A stretch of 64,000 nucleotides of DNA from Notospermus geniculatus. Its lineage: Eukaryota > Nemertea > Pilidiophora > Heteronemertea > Lineidae. Made by a program: the position numbers and the translations under genes. Position 1 is the stretch's first letter; each line of letters opens with the position of its first letter. Location: contig NMRB01000984.1 of assembly GCA_002633025.1 (NCBI GenBank), positions 160,030-224,029 on the forward strand, in the 5' to 3' direction. Of this stretch, positions 21,401 to 31,956 are shown piece by piece. Under the pieces are notes generated by a model. The model did not search any database, was not told where the DNA came from, and saw only the letters and a program-made list of their open reading frames with translations.

Positions 21401-23235
21401 GCTGCGTGAGGAGATCCGGAACCTGTGGCAATATCCACGGCCCCCCTTTCTTCAGTGCCGAAAGAGCTGGGAACCACGGCTTGCCGGGCCAAACTGGTGC
21501 TACCAGGATCATGGCGCACCCGCGCGACATCTGAAATTTTTGGAGAACCCGGTGAATCAGAGCAAACGGGGGAAACGCATAGAGGAACCACCCGTCCCAG
21601 TCCCAGGACATGGCGTCTACCGCCACCGCCTGGGGATCGCGAACCGGCGACAGATACAGGGGGAGCTGGTGGTTCAGAGACGTGGCAAATGCGTCCACCT
21701 GAGGCCGTCCCCACTCCGAGAAGACCCGGCTGAGGACTGCTGGCTTGACCTTCCATTCCGTGGGAAAGACCCTGCCCGGACGGCTCAACATGTCGGCCAA
21801 AAGATTCACCTTCCCGGGAATGTGGGCGCACCTCAAGGTGATCTCGTTCCGCATCGCCCACAACAGGACCTCCCACACGAGGAGACACAGCGTTGGCGAC
21901 CTGGTGCCCCCCTCGTGGTTGACGTAAGAAACGACGGTGGCATTGTCGCAACGGACGAGAACATGTCTTCCCACTAGCAGATGGGAGAGGGCCTGTAACG
22001 CCAACTGGACCGCCCTCAGTTCCAACCAATTGACATGCTGTGCCTGCTCCACTAAGCTCCACTGGCCGGAGACGGTGTGACCCTGGCAATGCGCCCCCAG
22101 CCTGACTGGGACGCATCTGTCGTCAACTGTATGTCCCACCGTGGAGGATGTATCTGGGAACCCACCAAAAGATTTGCAGAGCGCAGCCACCACTCCAGAT
22201 GCTCGCGCAGGTGATCCCTGATGGGAACCTGCGCCCAGATCGCCCGAGTCGACGGTTTCCAGAGACCGAGGAGGTACAGCTGTATTGGCCTCATGCGCAG
22301 GTGCGCATATGGGACCAACCCGATGCATGAATTCATAAGGCCGAGAAGCCGGAGGAACAGCCTGGCTTCGATAGACTGCTGCGCCATCACGAAGGCGACG
22401 ACATCCGATAAGACGCCCACTCGTTTCAGAGTCGGGAAGATCAGCCCGTTTCTGAGGTCCAGCCTGGCGCCCAAAAACTCCAGATCCTGGGAGGGCTCCA
22501 AGTGTGATTTTTCCAGGTTCAACATGAACCCCACCGATCGGAGAAGAGCGATAGCCCTGTCCCTGGCCCTGACCAGAGCCTTGGAAGAAGTCGCTATAGG
22601 ATCAACCAATCGTCGATGTAGGCGTGCACCCTGAAGCCCTCGCGCCTCAGCTGCGTCACTACCTGCCTGTGCCACCCTTGTAAAAATTCGAGGAGCTGAC
22701 GTCAGGCCGAACGGGAGGGCCCTGAAACGGTAGTGACGGCCTAAAAACTCGAAGGCTAGAAACCTCCTGTGCCCCTTGTAAATCGGCACATGGAAGTAGG
22801 CATCCTTGAGGTCCAGGGTGCACGCCCAGTCTCCTGGACGGACATCGAAGAGGATTGAGCGCAGCGTCTCCATCCTGAAGGACCTCTTTGCAATGAACTG
22901 ATTGAGGGGCTTCAGGTTGAGGACCGGCCGATAACCCCCGGAAGCCTTCGGTACCAGAAACAGGTTGCAATAAAAGGCGTCCTTCCTCTCCCACCCCGGA
23001 AGTTCCTCTATAGCAGCCTTCTGCGACATCTGGCTTATCTCGGAAGCCAGGCACTGGAACTTCTCTGGATCCGATGGAACAGGGGTGGAGAGGAATCTGG
23101 CCGGAGGGAATCGGTCGAGAAAATCCAACCTGAGGCCCCGGGAAACGATGTCGAGGACAAACTCGTCCTCGCAAACGTTGGCCCAGGCTGAATAGAAATG
23201 GGCCAACCTTCCCCCTACTGGTAGCTGCGCGGAAA
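21339..23235 (-). pseudogene. DIRS reverse transcriptase-RNase H (copy B, frameshifted)
   Basis: Reads through RT motifs TLDLKDAYFHVPIY and LPFGLTSAPRIF. An extra base near 22661 then shifts the frame, so the YIDD catalytic motif present in copy A is not read here. The frame changes again near 22600 and near 22080, after which RNase H motifs are readable (HIPGKVNLLADMLSR). Sequence is otherwise nearly identical to copy A at 24000-25270. Product would be inactive as RT. Confidence 0.8.
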
Positions 23236-23852
23236 AGTCAAAACTTGGCGTCGGATTGCTTATCCGAGGCCCTAGAGGCGAAGGAGCGAAACTTGCCAAA
23301 GGCGGAGGCTCGCGACGATTGCCCCCTATCGCGCCCGCGGGCACCGGCACGATAGCCCCCACGTGACGAAGAACCTGAGCCCTTAGCAGAAGAACCCGCG
23401 GCATCGCGCGCACGTTTCGCACCCGACTGCTGGCGCGTAGCATCATCGTTAGACTTGCGCTTGTTCGCACGATTCCGATCGGCGCCCGACAAGACCCCAT
23501 AATTCTTTGCGGTCTCCCGTATATCACGCACGATCTCAGACGAGTTGTGCGTGATCTTTTCAACCTGACCCCCGAAGAGCTTGTCTCCCAGCGGAGACAC
23601 CTTCAGGAGGTCGCACTTCGCTCTTTGGTCTGGAAGGTTCATCGCCTTCAGATACAACTCCCGGCGCGCCTTGACACACTTAACTGAGGCCCTTACTGTC
23701 AAATCAGCCATATCACACAGCCCTGTGGCCATGCCGCTTAGCAGCATGCCCGCATTAGACTCACTAGTCACACCTACATCTGAAAGGACCGTGGAAAGTG
23801 CCGCCAAAAAATAAGAACAATGGGACACCACCCTATGCGCATTGTGTTTCAC
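23236..23852 (-). pseudogene. DIRS gag C-terminus (copy B, 5' truncated)
   Basis: Repeats the last ~200 residues of the gag of copy A (from HRVVSHCSYFLAALSTVL to SDKQSDAKF). Homology to copy A stops abruptly near 23835, and about 150 bp of unrelated sequence separates it from the 3' break of copy A. The Ser/Arg/Gly-rich tail (SSRGGYRAGARGRDRG) suggests nucleic-acid binding. Confidence 0.75.
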
Positions 23853-23961
23853 AGGTCGGCGCTAGGCGGCGTTATGGACGCACCAACCTGTGTCCGCACC
23901 TGTGGCGTAAAAAGTAATACGCGGACACATCACCGCCTCAACTCGGTAATCACGTGATCTA

Positions 23962-25596
23962 CTACGCCACGAAAGTAAATCCTAAGAAAATAGCAACATG
24001 TCTTCCCACTAGCAGATGGGAGAGGGCCTGTAACGCCAACTGGACCGCCCTCAGTTCCAACCAATTGACATGCTGTGCCTGCTCCACCAAGCTCCACTGG
24101 CCGGAGACGGTGTGGCCCTGGCAATGCGCCCCCCAGCCTGACTGGGACGCATCTGTCGTCAATTGTATGTCCCACCGTGGAGGATGTATCTGGGAACCCA
24201 CCAAAAGATTTGCAGAGCGCAGCCACCACTCCAGATGCTCGCGCAGGTGGTCCCTGATGGGAACCTGCGCCCAGATCGCCCGAGTCGACGGTTTCCAGAG
24301 ACCGAGGAGGTACAGCTGTATCGGCCTCATGCGCAGGTGCGCATATGGGACCAACCCGATGCATGAATTCATAAGGCCGAGAAGACGGAGGAACAGCCTG
24401 GCTTCGACAGACTGCTGCGCCATCACGAAGGCGACGACATCCAATAAGACGCCCACTCGTTTCAGAGTCGGGAAGATCAGCCCGTTTCTGAGGTCCAGCC
24501 TGGCGCCCAAAAACTCCAGATCCTGGGAGGGCTCCAAGTGTGATTTTTCCAGGTTCAACATGAACCCCACCGACCGGAGCAGAGCGATAGCCCTGTCCCT
24601 GGCCCTGACCAGAGCCTTGGATGAAGCCGCTAGGATCAACCAATCGTCGATGTAGGCGTGCACCCTGAAGCCCTCGCGCCTCAGCTGCGTCACTACTGCC
24701 TGTGCCACCCTTGTAAAAATTCGAGGAGCTGACGTCAGGCCGAACGGGAGGGCCCTGAAACGGTAGTGACGGCCTAAAAACTCGAAGGCTAGAAACCTCC
24801 TGTGCCCCTTGTAAATTGGCACATGGAAGTAGGCATCCTTGAGGTCCAGGGTGCACGCCCAATCTCCTGGACGGACATCGAAGAGGATTGAGCGCAGCGT
24901 CTCCATCCTGAAGGACCTCTTTGCAATGAACTGATTGAGGGGCTTCAGGTTGAGGACCGGCCGATACCCCCCGGAAGCCTTCGGTACCAGAAACAGGTTG
25001 CAATAAAAGGCGTCCTTCCTCTCCCACCCTGGAAGTTCCTCTATCGCAGCCTTCTGCGACATCTGGCTTATCTCGGAAGCCAGGCACTGGAACTTCTCTG
25101 GATCCGATGGAACAGGGGTGGAGAGGAATCTGGCCGGAGGGAATCGGTCGAGAAAATCCAACCTGAGGCCCCGGGAAACGATGTCGAGGACAAACTCGTC
25201 CTCGCAAACGTTGGCCCAGGCTGAATAGAAATGGGCCAACCTTCCCCCTACTGGTAGCTGCGCGGAAAAGTCAAAACTTGGCGTCGGATTGCTTATCCGA
25301 CGCCCTAGAGGAGAAGGAGCGAAACTTGCCAAAGGCGGAGGCTCGCGACGATTGCCCCCTATCGCGCCCGCGGGCACCGGCGCGATAGCCCCCACGCGAC
25401 GAAGAACCTGAGCCCTTAGCAGAAGAACCCGCGGCATCGCGTGCACGTTTCGCACCCGACTGCTGGCGCGTAGCATCATCGGTAGACTTGCGCTTGTTCG
25501 CACGATTCCTATCGGCGCCCGACAAGACCCCATAATTCTTTGCGGTCTCCCGTATATCACGCACGATCTCAGACGAGTCGTGCGTGATCTTTTCAA
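23962..25596 (-). CDS. DIRS reverse transcriptase (copy A, 3' truncated)
   Basis: Minus-strand frame overlapping the end of gag and continuing as the DIRS RT: LAHFYSAWANVCEDEFV, then FLVPKASGGYRPVLNLKPLN, TLDLKDAYFHV, and the catalytic YIDDW intact near 24640. The start of RNase H (QLTTDASQSGWG) is present. The element sequence breaks off after LLVGRHV at about 24000, so the RNase H and recombinase belong to the other copy. Compared with copy B this one is intact over the palm domain. Confidence 0.8.
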   Translation of the reverse strand: MKRSRTTRLRSCVIYGRPQRIMGSCRAPIGIVRTSASLPMMLRASSRVRNVHAMPRVLLLRAQVLRRVGAIAPVPAGAIGGNRREPPPLASFAPSPLGRRISNPTPSFDFSAQLPVGGRLAHFYSAWANVCEDEFVLDIVSRGLRLDFLDRFPPARFLSTPVPSDPEKFQCLASEISQMSQKAAIEELPGWERKDAFYCNLFLVPKASGGYRPVLNLKPLNQFIAKRSFRMETLRSILFDVRPGDWACTLDLKDAYFHVPIYKGHRRFLAFEFLGRHYRFRALPFGLTSAPRIFTRVAQAVVTQLRREGFRVHAYIDDWLILAASSKALVRARDRAIALLRSVGFMLNLEKSHLEPSQDLEFLGARLDLRNGLIFPTLKRVGVLLDVVAFVMAQQSVEARLFLRLLGLMNSCIGLVPYAHLRMRPIQLYLLGLWKPSTRAIWAQVPIRDHLREHLEWWLRSANLLVGSQIHPPRWDIQLTTDASQSGWGAHCQGHTVSGQWSLVEQAQHVNWLELRAVQLALQALSHLLVGRHVAIFLGFTFVA

Positions 25597-27157
25597 CCTG
25601 ACCCCCGAAGAGCTTGTCCCCCAGCGGAGACACCTTCAGGAGGTCGCACTTCGCTCTTTGGTCTGGAAGGTTCATCGCCTTCAGATACAACTCCCGGCGC
25701 GCCTTGACACACTTGGCTGAGGCCCTTACTGTCAAATCAGCCATATCACACAGCCCTGTGGCCATGCCGCTTAGCAACATGCCCGCATTAGACTCACTAG
25801 TCACACCTACATCCGAAAGGACCGTGGAAAGTGCCGCCAAAAAATAAGAACAATGGGAGACCACCCTATGCGAAGTACGCAAAGCATGGTCAACCTCCCG
25901 GAGAGCCGTATCCGCGGCAGACTCCTCGGGGTACAAGCGCCGGGGAAAACTCCTCCCTGTCTGACTCTTACCAAGGCCAGACGCTAAGTATGTTGCCACC
26001 GCCCCATCCACTTCAGGGGGCTTGCCATACCTCTGAAAGTCTTCCTCAGGCCACCTGTACTGCTCCTTATGCCTCTTTTTAAAGGCCGGAATCTTGACAG
26101 GCTTAGTCGCTGATGCCGACTGAGAGGGCTTAAAAACCGCCTCCCAAGTGGCCCTCACGATGGCGTCAGGGGCCAGGATCACCCCCTTCTTCACCGACGA
26201 CGGCAGAGCAGTATCGAAGGTACCTGCCAAAACGGACTGACCCAAGTCCACGGCCTGGTCCTCAACCTCTGGCAACTTCAGGACCTGTCTTGTCAGCGCC
26301 ACCAGCTGCGGCCACGAGGCCGGTACGTCCTCGTCCTTGACGTTGGGTGCCTCCTGCCGAGAAAAATTAGAGACATCAGAATTGCCAGAGTGGCCACTCG
26401 CCACTGAGGCATCATCATCGGCGACAAAATCATCCCGCCGAGACGCGGGCGGAGCCATCCGCCCAGGCCCACGAGGCCTAACGTCCTGGCCTACCGGGCG
26501 GACGCCCCCAGCCCGAGAACTTCCATTCGGGCCAGACGGGCCAGAAGAGACCGCAAATCTCTCACTACGCCACCCCCGGACAGGGGAGCCTGCCAGGCTT
26601 CCCATATCCTCGGGGGTATCCAGGGCAACTACCGCCGGGTCCTCCTGCCGCTGCTGAGTTGCACGAGCACCCGACCCAGTATGTCCCCCCAAATTGGAAA
26701 AGGGGGAAAAGCTAACAGTAGAGGGGGGAATAGAACCCCCCTTGGACTTACCTCCACGGCCAGACCCGGACGCCATAGCACTGACGCCCGACGGTCCAGC
26801 AGAGCCACGCCCACCAGCGAACATGGCCGACTGAGCGGCTAGGAGCTCCTCAAACCTCCTAAAACGCTGCTCGAACATGGCCTCAACCTGACGCCTCGAC
26901 AAGGAATCCTCCTCAGTCGAGCCCGAACACTTACCTGCGAGGCCCTGAGCCGAGCCCGGGACGCCTCCGCCGGACGGAGCGCCAGGACCATGAGGACTGC
27001 CACCGACGGCACGGCGGTCACCCCGAAGTAAGGAAGCTGGACGGCTGTCAGCCTCACTAACTTCACGAACAAAAGAGCCACCGACGGCACAGGGCTCATC
27101 TGCAACAACCTCCTCCCGGACATAGTCCGGAGGAGCAAGCATCTCATCAAACTCCAT
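25271..27157 (-). CDS. DIRS gag-like protein (copy A)
   Basis: ORF of about 628 aa from the ATG at 27157 (MEFDEMLAPPDYV) to a stop at 25271. The first half is Gly/Ser/Pro-rich and probably disordered, with a short helical segment (RRQVEAMFEQRFRRFEELLA). The second half has a globular region and a basic Ser/Arg/Gly tail. It sits directly after the inverted terminal repeat, the position of gag (ORF1) in DIRS elements. No zinc knuckle is visible. Confidence 0.75.
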   Translation of the reverse strand: MEFDEMLAPPDYVREEVVADEPCAVGGSFVREVSEADSRPASLLRGDRRAVGGSPHGPGAPSGGGVPGSAQGLAGKCSGSTEEDSLSRRQVEAMFEQRFRRFEELLAAQSAMFAGGRGSAGPSGVSAMASGSGRGGKSKGGSIPPSTVSFSPFSNLGGHTGSGARATQQRQEDPAVVALDTPEDMGSLAGSPVRGWRSERFAVSSGPSGPNGSSRAGGVRPVGQDVRPRGPGRMAPPASRRDDFVADDDASVASGHSGNSDVSNFSRQEAPNVKDEDVPASWPQLVALTRQVLKLPEVEDQAVDLGQSVLAGTFDTALPSSVKKGVILAPDAIVRATWEAVFKPSQSASATKPVKIPAFKKRHKEQYRWPEEDFQRYGKPPEVDGAVATYLASGLGKSQTGRSFPRRLYPEESAADTALREVDHALRTSHRVVSHCSYFLAALSTVLSDVGVTSESNAGMLLSGMATGLCDMADLTVRASAKCVKARRELYLKAMNLPDQRAKCDLLKVSPLGDKLFGGQVEKITHDSSEIVRDIRETAKNYGVLSGADRNRANKRKSTDDATRQQSGAKRARDAAGSSAKGSGSSSRGGYRAGARGRDRGQSSRASAFGKFRSFSSRASDKQSDAKF

Positions 27158-27229
27158 ACAACACACGTACAAAACTGACGAAGAAATACACAAAATCGGG
27201 GAAAGCGAACCGCACAGGTTCGCGTCGAG

Positions 27230-27390
27230 AAATAGAATGGACGAGTTATGGTGGGCGACCAGATGTGCTCCTTGCGGATTGGTGGTTGGAGTCACGTGGT
27301 TGTTTTTGTTCTCGACGGGAAATACTGGGGGCGAGATTGGTTCAAATGTAAGTCCATAGGGTAAGTAGAGAACGAAGGAGATTGCTACAA
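27230..27390 (-). repeat. DIRS inverted terminal repeat (5' end of copy A)
   Basis: Reverse complement of sequence at 19990-20110 and 20226-20273, including GAACGAAGGAGATTGCTACA, GGTAAGTAGAG and TAAGTCCATAGGGTAAG. It supplies the 5' boundary of the DIRS element. GTAAGT on the plus strand is part of the repeat, not a gene feature. Confidence 0.8.
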
Positions 27391-27967
27391 TATATTCATT
27401 CAGTATTGTGTTTGAAAAACCGCAAAAAAACTCGTCTGAAGAAGGTGTACTGGTGTGACGCCCAGGCCAAAAACCATAGCACACATTGGACACGTTCGCT
27501 GATCTCCATTTGTCACTGCCGTTCCCCTATTGTTAACACTCCCTCTATCTTTGGGTGGACTTAGAAAATTTCGGCTGTGATCCGACGGCCAGGTAAATGG
27601 GATTCTCCCGTATATCGGTTAGGAAAAAAAAGTTCGCCCCCCGGACCCCCGCCGATATTTCGGCGCTCGCTGCTAAAAATAACGGCTAGGCCTAGGCGTA
27701 CGGTCCGCTATTTTATTGCGTTCCCCCTGCAGGACGTTCCTACGGTCCTGTTCGAATGGGCAGTCACTTGGAAGAAGTGGTATTCGAGGAATCATGACAT
27801 TCTGGCCAGTGAATTCACCACTCGCAATGGTATCCCCAATCACAAATCGGCGGGACAGCTGCAGTTCAGAGGGTGCGGCGAGTGACATGAGCGTCAGTCT
27901 GTCAGTTGCACGGCGTGTGACAACATGACGTCACATAAACCCAGGTTTCCGTGGCGATGACCTAGGC
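27391..27967. other. Spacer without supported gene
   Basis: Short ORFs only. No splice structure or conserved motif recognised. Confidence 0.4.
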
Positions 27968-29046
27968 CGTGTTCGGAAAGCTTCCCCGAGGAAATTTCTT
28001 CCCCGAGCTTCGGGGAATGTGAGCATGCCCAGTGAAGGCGAAATTCCGTATTGGCCTGACTTTACAATACCTCACCATTAAATATAGTTCCTTACGCGAT
28101 GATTTATTTGGTGTGATTCGGTTGTCACTCGGGAATTTTCGGCAAAACCCTTTCTTGATTTCGGGTATTTCCGTCAGCGTACTTTCAATGGCATTCGGTT
28201 GACAGGTCGACATGTCGACAGTTATAAAATCACTACGTCGTCACTCATAATGGCGTCAGGGTGTTGACCTGTCGACTGTAAATACGTACTTTACTTCAAT
28301 GGCATTCGGTCTACTGGTCGACAGGTTGACAGGTTGACAGGTCGACTGGTCGACAGGTTGACTGCGCATGTAAAGTATTAGGCCTACAGTAGAAAAATGA
28401 ACAAGTCGGAAAATGACGTCAAGATTTGATGTAACATCATTGCAGTTTTAAACAAAGCACAACTTGGACAATACAGGACACTATACAACCAACCAACCAG
28501 TCGACCTGTCAACCTGTCAACCAGTCAACCTGTCCACCTTTCAACCTCCCCACCTATCGAGCAGTCAACATGTCGACCAGTCAACCTGTCGACCAGTCAA
28601 CCTGTCGACCAGTCAACCTGTCGACCAGTCAACCTGTCGACCAGTCAACCTGTCGACCTGTCAACCTGTCGACCAGTCAACCTACATGTCCACCTTTCAA
28701 TCTGCCCACCTATCACTCAATCATCGTTTCATATGTTAATGTGCATTAACATAAAGAAGTGCACGCGGATTGATATCGTTCGTCGGCCTAATGGGGAGGT
28801 ATTGTAAAGTTGCTCCACGGCCTTCCTCGGGGAATGGTACTACTGTGGGTTGCAGGCGTGGAATATTCCTTTTTTAGTGCAGGGATTCGAATACGCCCGA
28901 AATGCATGCCGGGAGTTTCCCCAAGTGAGCGACTCGGCGAGTCGCTCACTTCGGCCAGGCTCGAGGAAGCCTTGGCAGCCTGCCAAATACCTTACCGAAC
29001 GCTCTCCCGCTTCCCCGAGCCTCCCCGAGGAAGCTTTCCGAACGCG
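27968..29046. mobile_element. Non-autonomous TIR element carrying a GTCGAC minisatellite
   Basis: The ends are inverted: TTCGGAAAGCTTCCCCGAGG at about 27972 and CCTCCCCGAGGAAGCTTTCCG ending near 29043. Further inward, both sides repeat CTTCCCCGAG motifs. The centre holds complementary minisatellites (next entry). No transposase is present. A target duplication is not evident. Confidence 0.65.
28295..28715. repeat. 16-bp GTCGACCAGTCAACCT minisatellite with inverted arm
   Basis: About ten units of CAGTCAACCTGTCGAC at 28495-28715, preceded at 28310-28365 by the complementary form GGTCGACAGGTTGACAGG. The two blocks can pair to form a large hairpin around a ~130-bp loop. Individual units contain the SalI-type palindrome GTCGAC. 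The translated QPVDLSTCQPVNLS ORF is a by-product of the repeat. Confidence 0.85.
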
Positions 29047-29048
29047 CT

Positions 29049-29328
29049 ATTATATTCTTTCGTCGATTTCGTCACTGTTTCGCGTGGTATCGCCAATCAG
29101 CGTCGTCCAAATCAACATCCTCATACGTCACAAATACAGCCCGTCATCGACACAGTCATTCAGTGTAGACCGTTGGGACATGACGACGTCATCTCTGAAT
29201 GACTGACGTCATACGCGTCGATGACGGGCTGATTTGTGACGCTGATTGGCGTTACCATGGGAACTGGTATCCCGTGACGTCACGGACGGGAGTTCCCAGC
29301 ACTCGAAACAGTGACGACGAAAGAAAAT
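29049..29328. repeat. Foldback element
   Basis: The left arm (TTCTTTCGTCGATTTCGTCACTG, then CAATCAGCGTC and AGCCCGTCATCGACACAGTC) is matched in inverted order on the right, ending CAGTGACGACGAAAGAA near 29328. Several TGACGTCA-like words are created by the palindromes and should not be read as CRE sites. Confidence 0.65.
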
Positions 29329-30449
29329 CGCCACAATAGGGCTAAGTACAGTAATACACCGCCTGTACATTTCGTGTACATTTGAGGCAGAACCGCCACG
29401 CAATATCTACCCGAAGGAAATAATCAATTTTAATGAAATTTCACACAGCTCTAGGAAGGACACTAAACCTTTGTTAGAGAGGTTTTAAAAAAATTCCAAT
29501 GTTTGTGTCTCGAGAAATCTCGCGAGACGTGAAAGATGCGAAATTTGCCTCTGCCTCCACTTGAAGTCGCACGAAAAATAGGCCTCTGTATCAATGCGCC
29601 CAGAATAGCCAGATTCATGCAAATCGATGAAGTGACGCATACAACCTAATATCTGCCCCTAATACACTTGCAAATGACACTCACTTCATTGATAATATCA
29701 ACGGCGCCCTCACAATCCACCCCAAACCATAGACACCACGATTTTAACGTCAACCTTGGGATGCTTTTTCTCCGACGACAAATATATCATTTTACTCAGT
29801 GAACTACGGAGTACCGTTTACAGCCAGGATGTTTCGTGTAACTCGCACACATTCGGCGGAAACTGCTAACAAAAATTCACACTTTCCCTTTTATTGTATA
29901 GATATAGACCGGTAGTGCCTGCGAGTTTCATGGCGTTGATTGGTCCAATTCGAAAACCAACGACTTTCCACAATCGGTTGGAAAATCAGCCATGTGTCAT
30001 TCGCTATGGCACTTTTTAAGGCTTTTGCATGCATTGGTTTCAAGGACCCATACTCAGTCTTTCGTCTGGCATTGATTATCGCTAAGGCACGCTTTGTAGC
30101 AAGCGAAAAGTGATATTTATTCTCTGCAATGTTGATATTTACCAGCCGCCGCCATGATTCCTCGTTGCAACTGGTATCCGATCCTTCATCATGTGGTTGT
30201 TCGTGTTCCAAGTACAGTCATGACTTGATACTAGTCTTACTTTCGTCACTTCCGGCGGCAGCCAGATTTCTGCCGTCCTCAGTAGCCAGGACCGATCCTC
30301 CGCTACATCCAGCCCGCCAGCGCCACCAGCGGAGGATCGGGTACCAATCTACACACCGCTGGCGCTCCGCGGAGCGCCAGCAGTGTGGAGTGGCAACGAC
30401 GGGAACCAGTCTAGATTTGCATCGCCGTCTGTCGGGCTGCTCGGAACTA
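29329..30449. other. No supported gene
   Basis: AT-rich then GC-rich spacer. A 106-codon minus-strand ORF (29891-30211) has a segment reminiscent of a helicase N-terminus but lacks a Walker motif, so it is not called. A short hairpin around GGCGCTCCGCGGAGCGCC lies at about 30362-30395. Confidence 0.35.
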
Positions 30450-30640
30450 CAGGCAGACACGGGGATTTCGCGGTTACATAAGATACCCGTGTCTAAAATA
30501 GCCCCGGCGTAGCCCCTTCGAGCTCGATGGGGCTAATAAGCAAGGGGATTTCAGACACGGGTCTATTTAGACTCGGCGATTTATAGGTGTAACCGCAAAA
30601 TCCCCGGGGTAAGCACGGGGATTAATAGTGTAACCACAAC
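30450..30640. repeat. Foldback repeat
   Basis: Interleaved inverted segments: ACACGGGGATTTCGCGGTTACA is answered by TGTAACCGCAAAATCCCCGGGG, and ACCCGTGTCTAAAATAGCCCC by GGGGATTTCAGACACGGGT. The short length and nested pairs suggest a small foldback element or its remains. Confidence 0.55.
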
Positions 30641-30747
30641 TTATGGTTGTTAGTAGTTCTTCCGTATGACGATGGTCCACAACGAGCAGAGGACGACGGC
30701 AACTCGTGCGAACAGGAACAGTGGTGGTGACGATGGTTAAACACTAT

Positions 30748-31143
30748 GGGCCATATTCATAAAGGGTGTTTAGCCTAATCAGCGTACAAATTCTGCATTA
30801 CACAGGTTAAAGGCCGAGCAAACTATTGTTCTGCCTTCTGTATGCTGCCTGATCTCTGGCATTTACCCTCAAGATGATCACACGCGTCTAACTTTCCTGT
30901 GTCTCAGTGTGGGAGGACAAAACAAAGTGTTGGACAAATTCTAGAGAAGCCTGCCCCTGATCGTTTAACTTTTCCTTTGTACTCTTGGACTTGTACGCGT
31001 GTGATTATCCTGCGGGTAAACGCCTCTGGACCAGTCTGGTGAAGTACCATACAGACATCAGACAATAGTTTTCTAGGCCTTTAACCTGTGTAATGCAGAA
31101 TTTGTGCGCTGATTAGGCTAAACACCCTTTATGAATATGGCCC
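30748..31143. mobile_element. Foldback element with GGGCCATATTCAT termini
   Basis: Begins GGGCCATATTCATAAAGGGTG and ends with its reverse complement. The arms stay paired for about 75 bp (TTTAGCCTAATCAGCG, ATTCTGCATTACACAGGTTAA). There is no coding capacity. The terminus is shared in form with elements at 34790, 36120, 38253 and 50537. Confidence 0.8.
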
Positions 31144-31903
31144 GATGTCTTGATGCACGATGTCGACGACTGGAAGCCGAATGGGCCTAATCATGGGTTT
31201 TATTATGGGTTCCGGACGAGCACTAAATTATGCTGTTTTCGACTTTTTGAGGAAGGTGAGTTCTTAAATTCAAGCAAGTGGATAGTCTGGATTTTTTGAC
31301 GAACAATGGACTAGTCTACGCCAGCACGCCGGTTGAGATTTTCAAGACAAAAATGACGGGTGAATGGCACAACCAATCAAAATGAAATTTCACTGATGTT
31401 TGAATAATAATAATCGAAGGTGTAGATATGCGGTCGAACCAGATTAATTCCACCACTCATAATCGTTTATCATTGGGGAATCCCCGGACACACTGTGCTG
31501 TTTTTCGAGGGAATCCCCGATTTTCCCATGTAAAATGGCATTGCACAGGGTTTCAAATCAAGGATAATGACGGCGGAGGATAAAATCAGAAAACTCCCGG
31601 AAGCAGTACGGACATAGAGAATATCCAAAACTTTCATTTCACGAACGAACTGGTTTACGATCGTCACTCTGTTTCGAATAAAATAACTTTGATCAGTAAA
31701 AATACCCGGAAACTGCTTAACCATTAGGCTAATGACGTCATCGCTCATGGAGGAAAACTTCTTGTACATGTAACGTTATGTGGTCACGTAGGGCCTATAC
31801 ATGTATGCTGACGACAGCAGGGCTTGAATGCATTAGCGAGAGTGACATCACAAAGGAAAGGATTAATAAATCACCACGATGGTCATTACATAAGTTTTGA
31901 CTT
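31144..31903. other. Spacer downstream of the cysteine-rich gene
   Basis: No gene or repeat that I can support. The minus-strand transcript of the next gene should terminate near its right edge. Confidence 0.35.
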
Positions 31904-31909
31904 TTTATT
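31904..31909 (-). terminator. Polyadenylation signal (AATAAA) of the cysteine-rich gene
   Basis: AATAAA on the minus strand, about 48 bases after the stop codon at 31957-31959. It supports transcription and the 3' boundary of the gene described next. Confidence 0.6.
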
Positions 31910-31956
31910 CGCCGGCTCTGGTTACATTACGAAGATGTGAGAATACCGGAATGTGT

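Noticed and set aside
21396-24655. Plus-strand ORFs opposite the DIRS RT and recombinase
   Set aside because: Antisense shadows in GC-rich element sequence; no motifs.
28295-28715. CRISPR-like array
   Set aside because: Units are contiguous with no unique spacers, in an animal genome; it is a minisatellite.
28464-28739. 91-aa ORF rich in QPVDLSTC repeats
   Set aside because: It is the translation of the 16-bp GTCGAC minisatellite; no start context or family.
29090-29240. Cluster of TGACGTCA-like CRE sites
   Set aside because: The words arise from the palindromic arms of a foldback element.
29891-30211. Minus-strand ORF with a segment reminiscent of a RecQ-like helicase N-terminus
   Set aside because: Only a vague resemblance around LKPMHAKALKSAIAND; no GKT/GKS Walker motif and no continuation in any frame.
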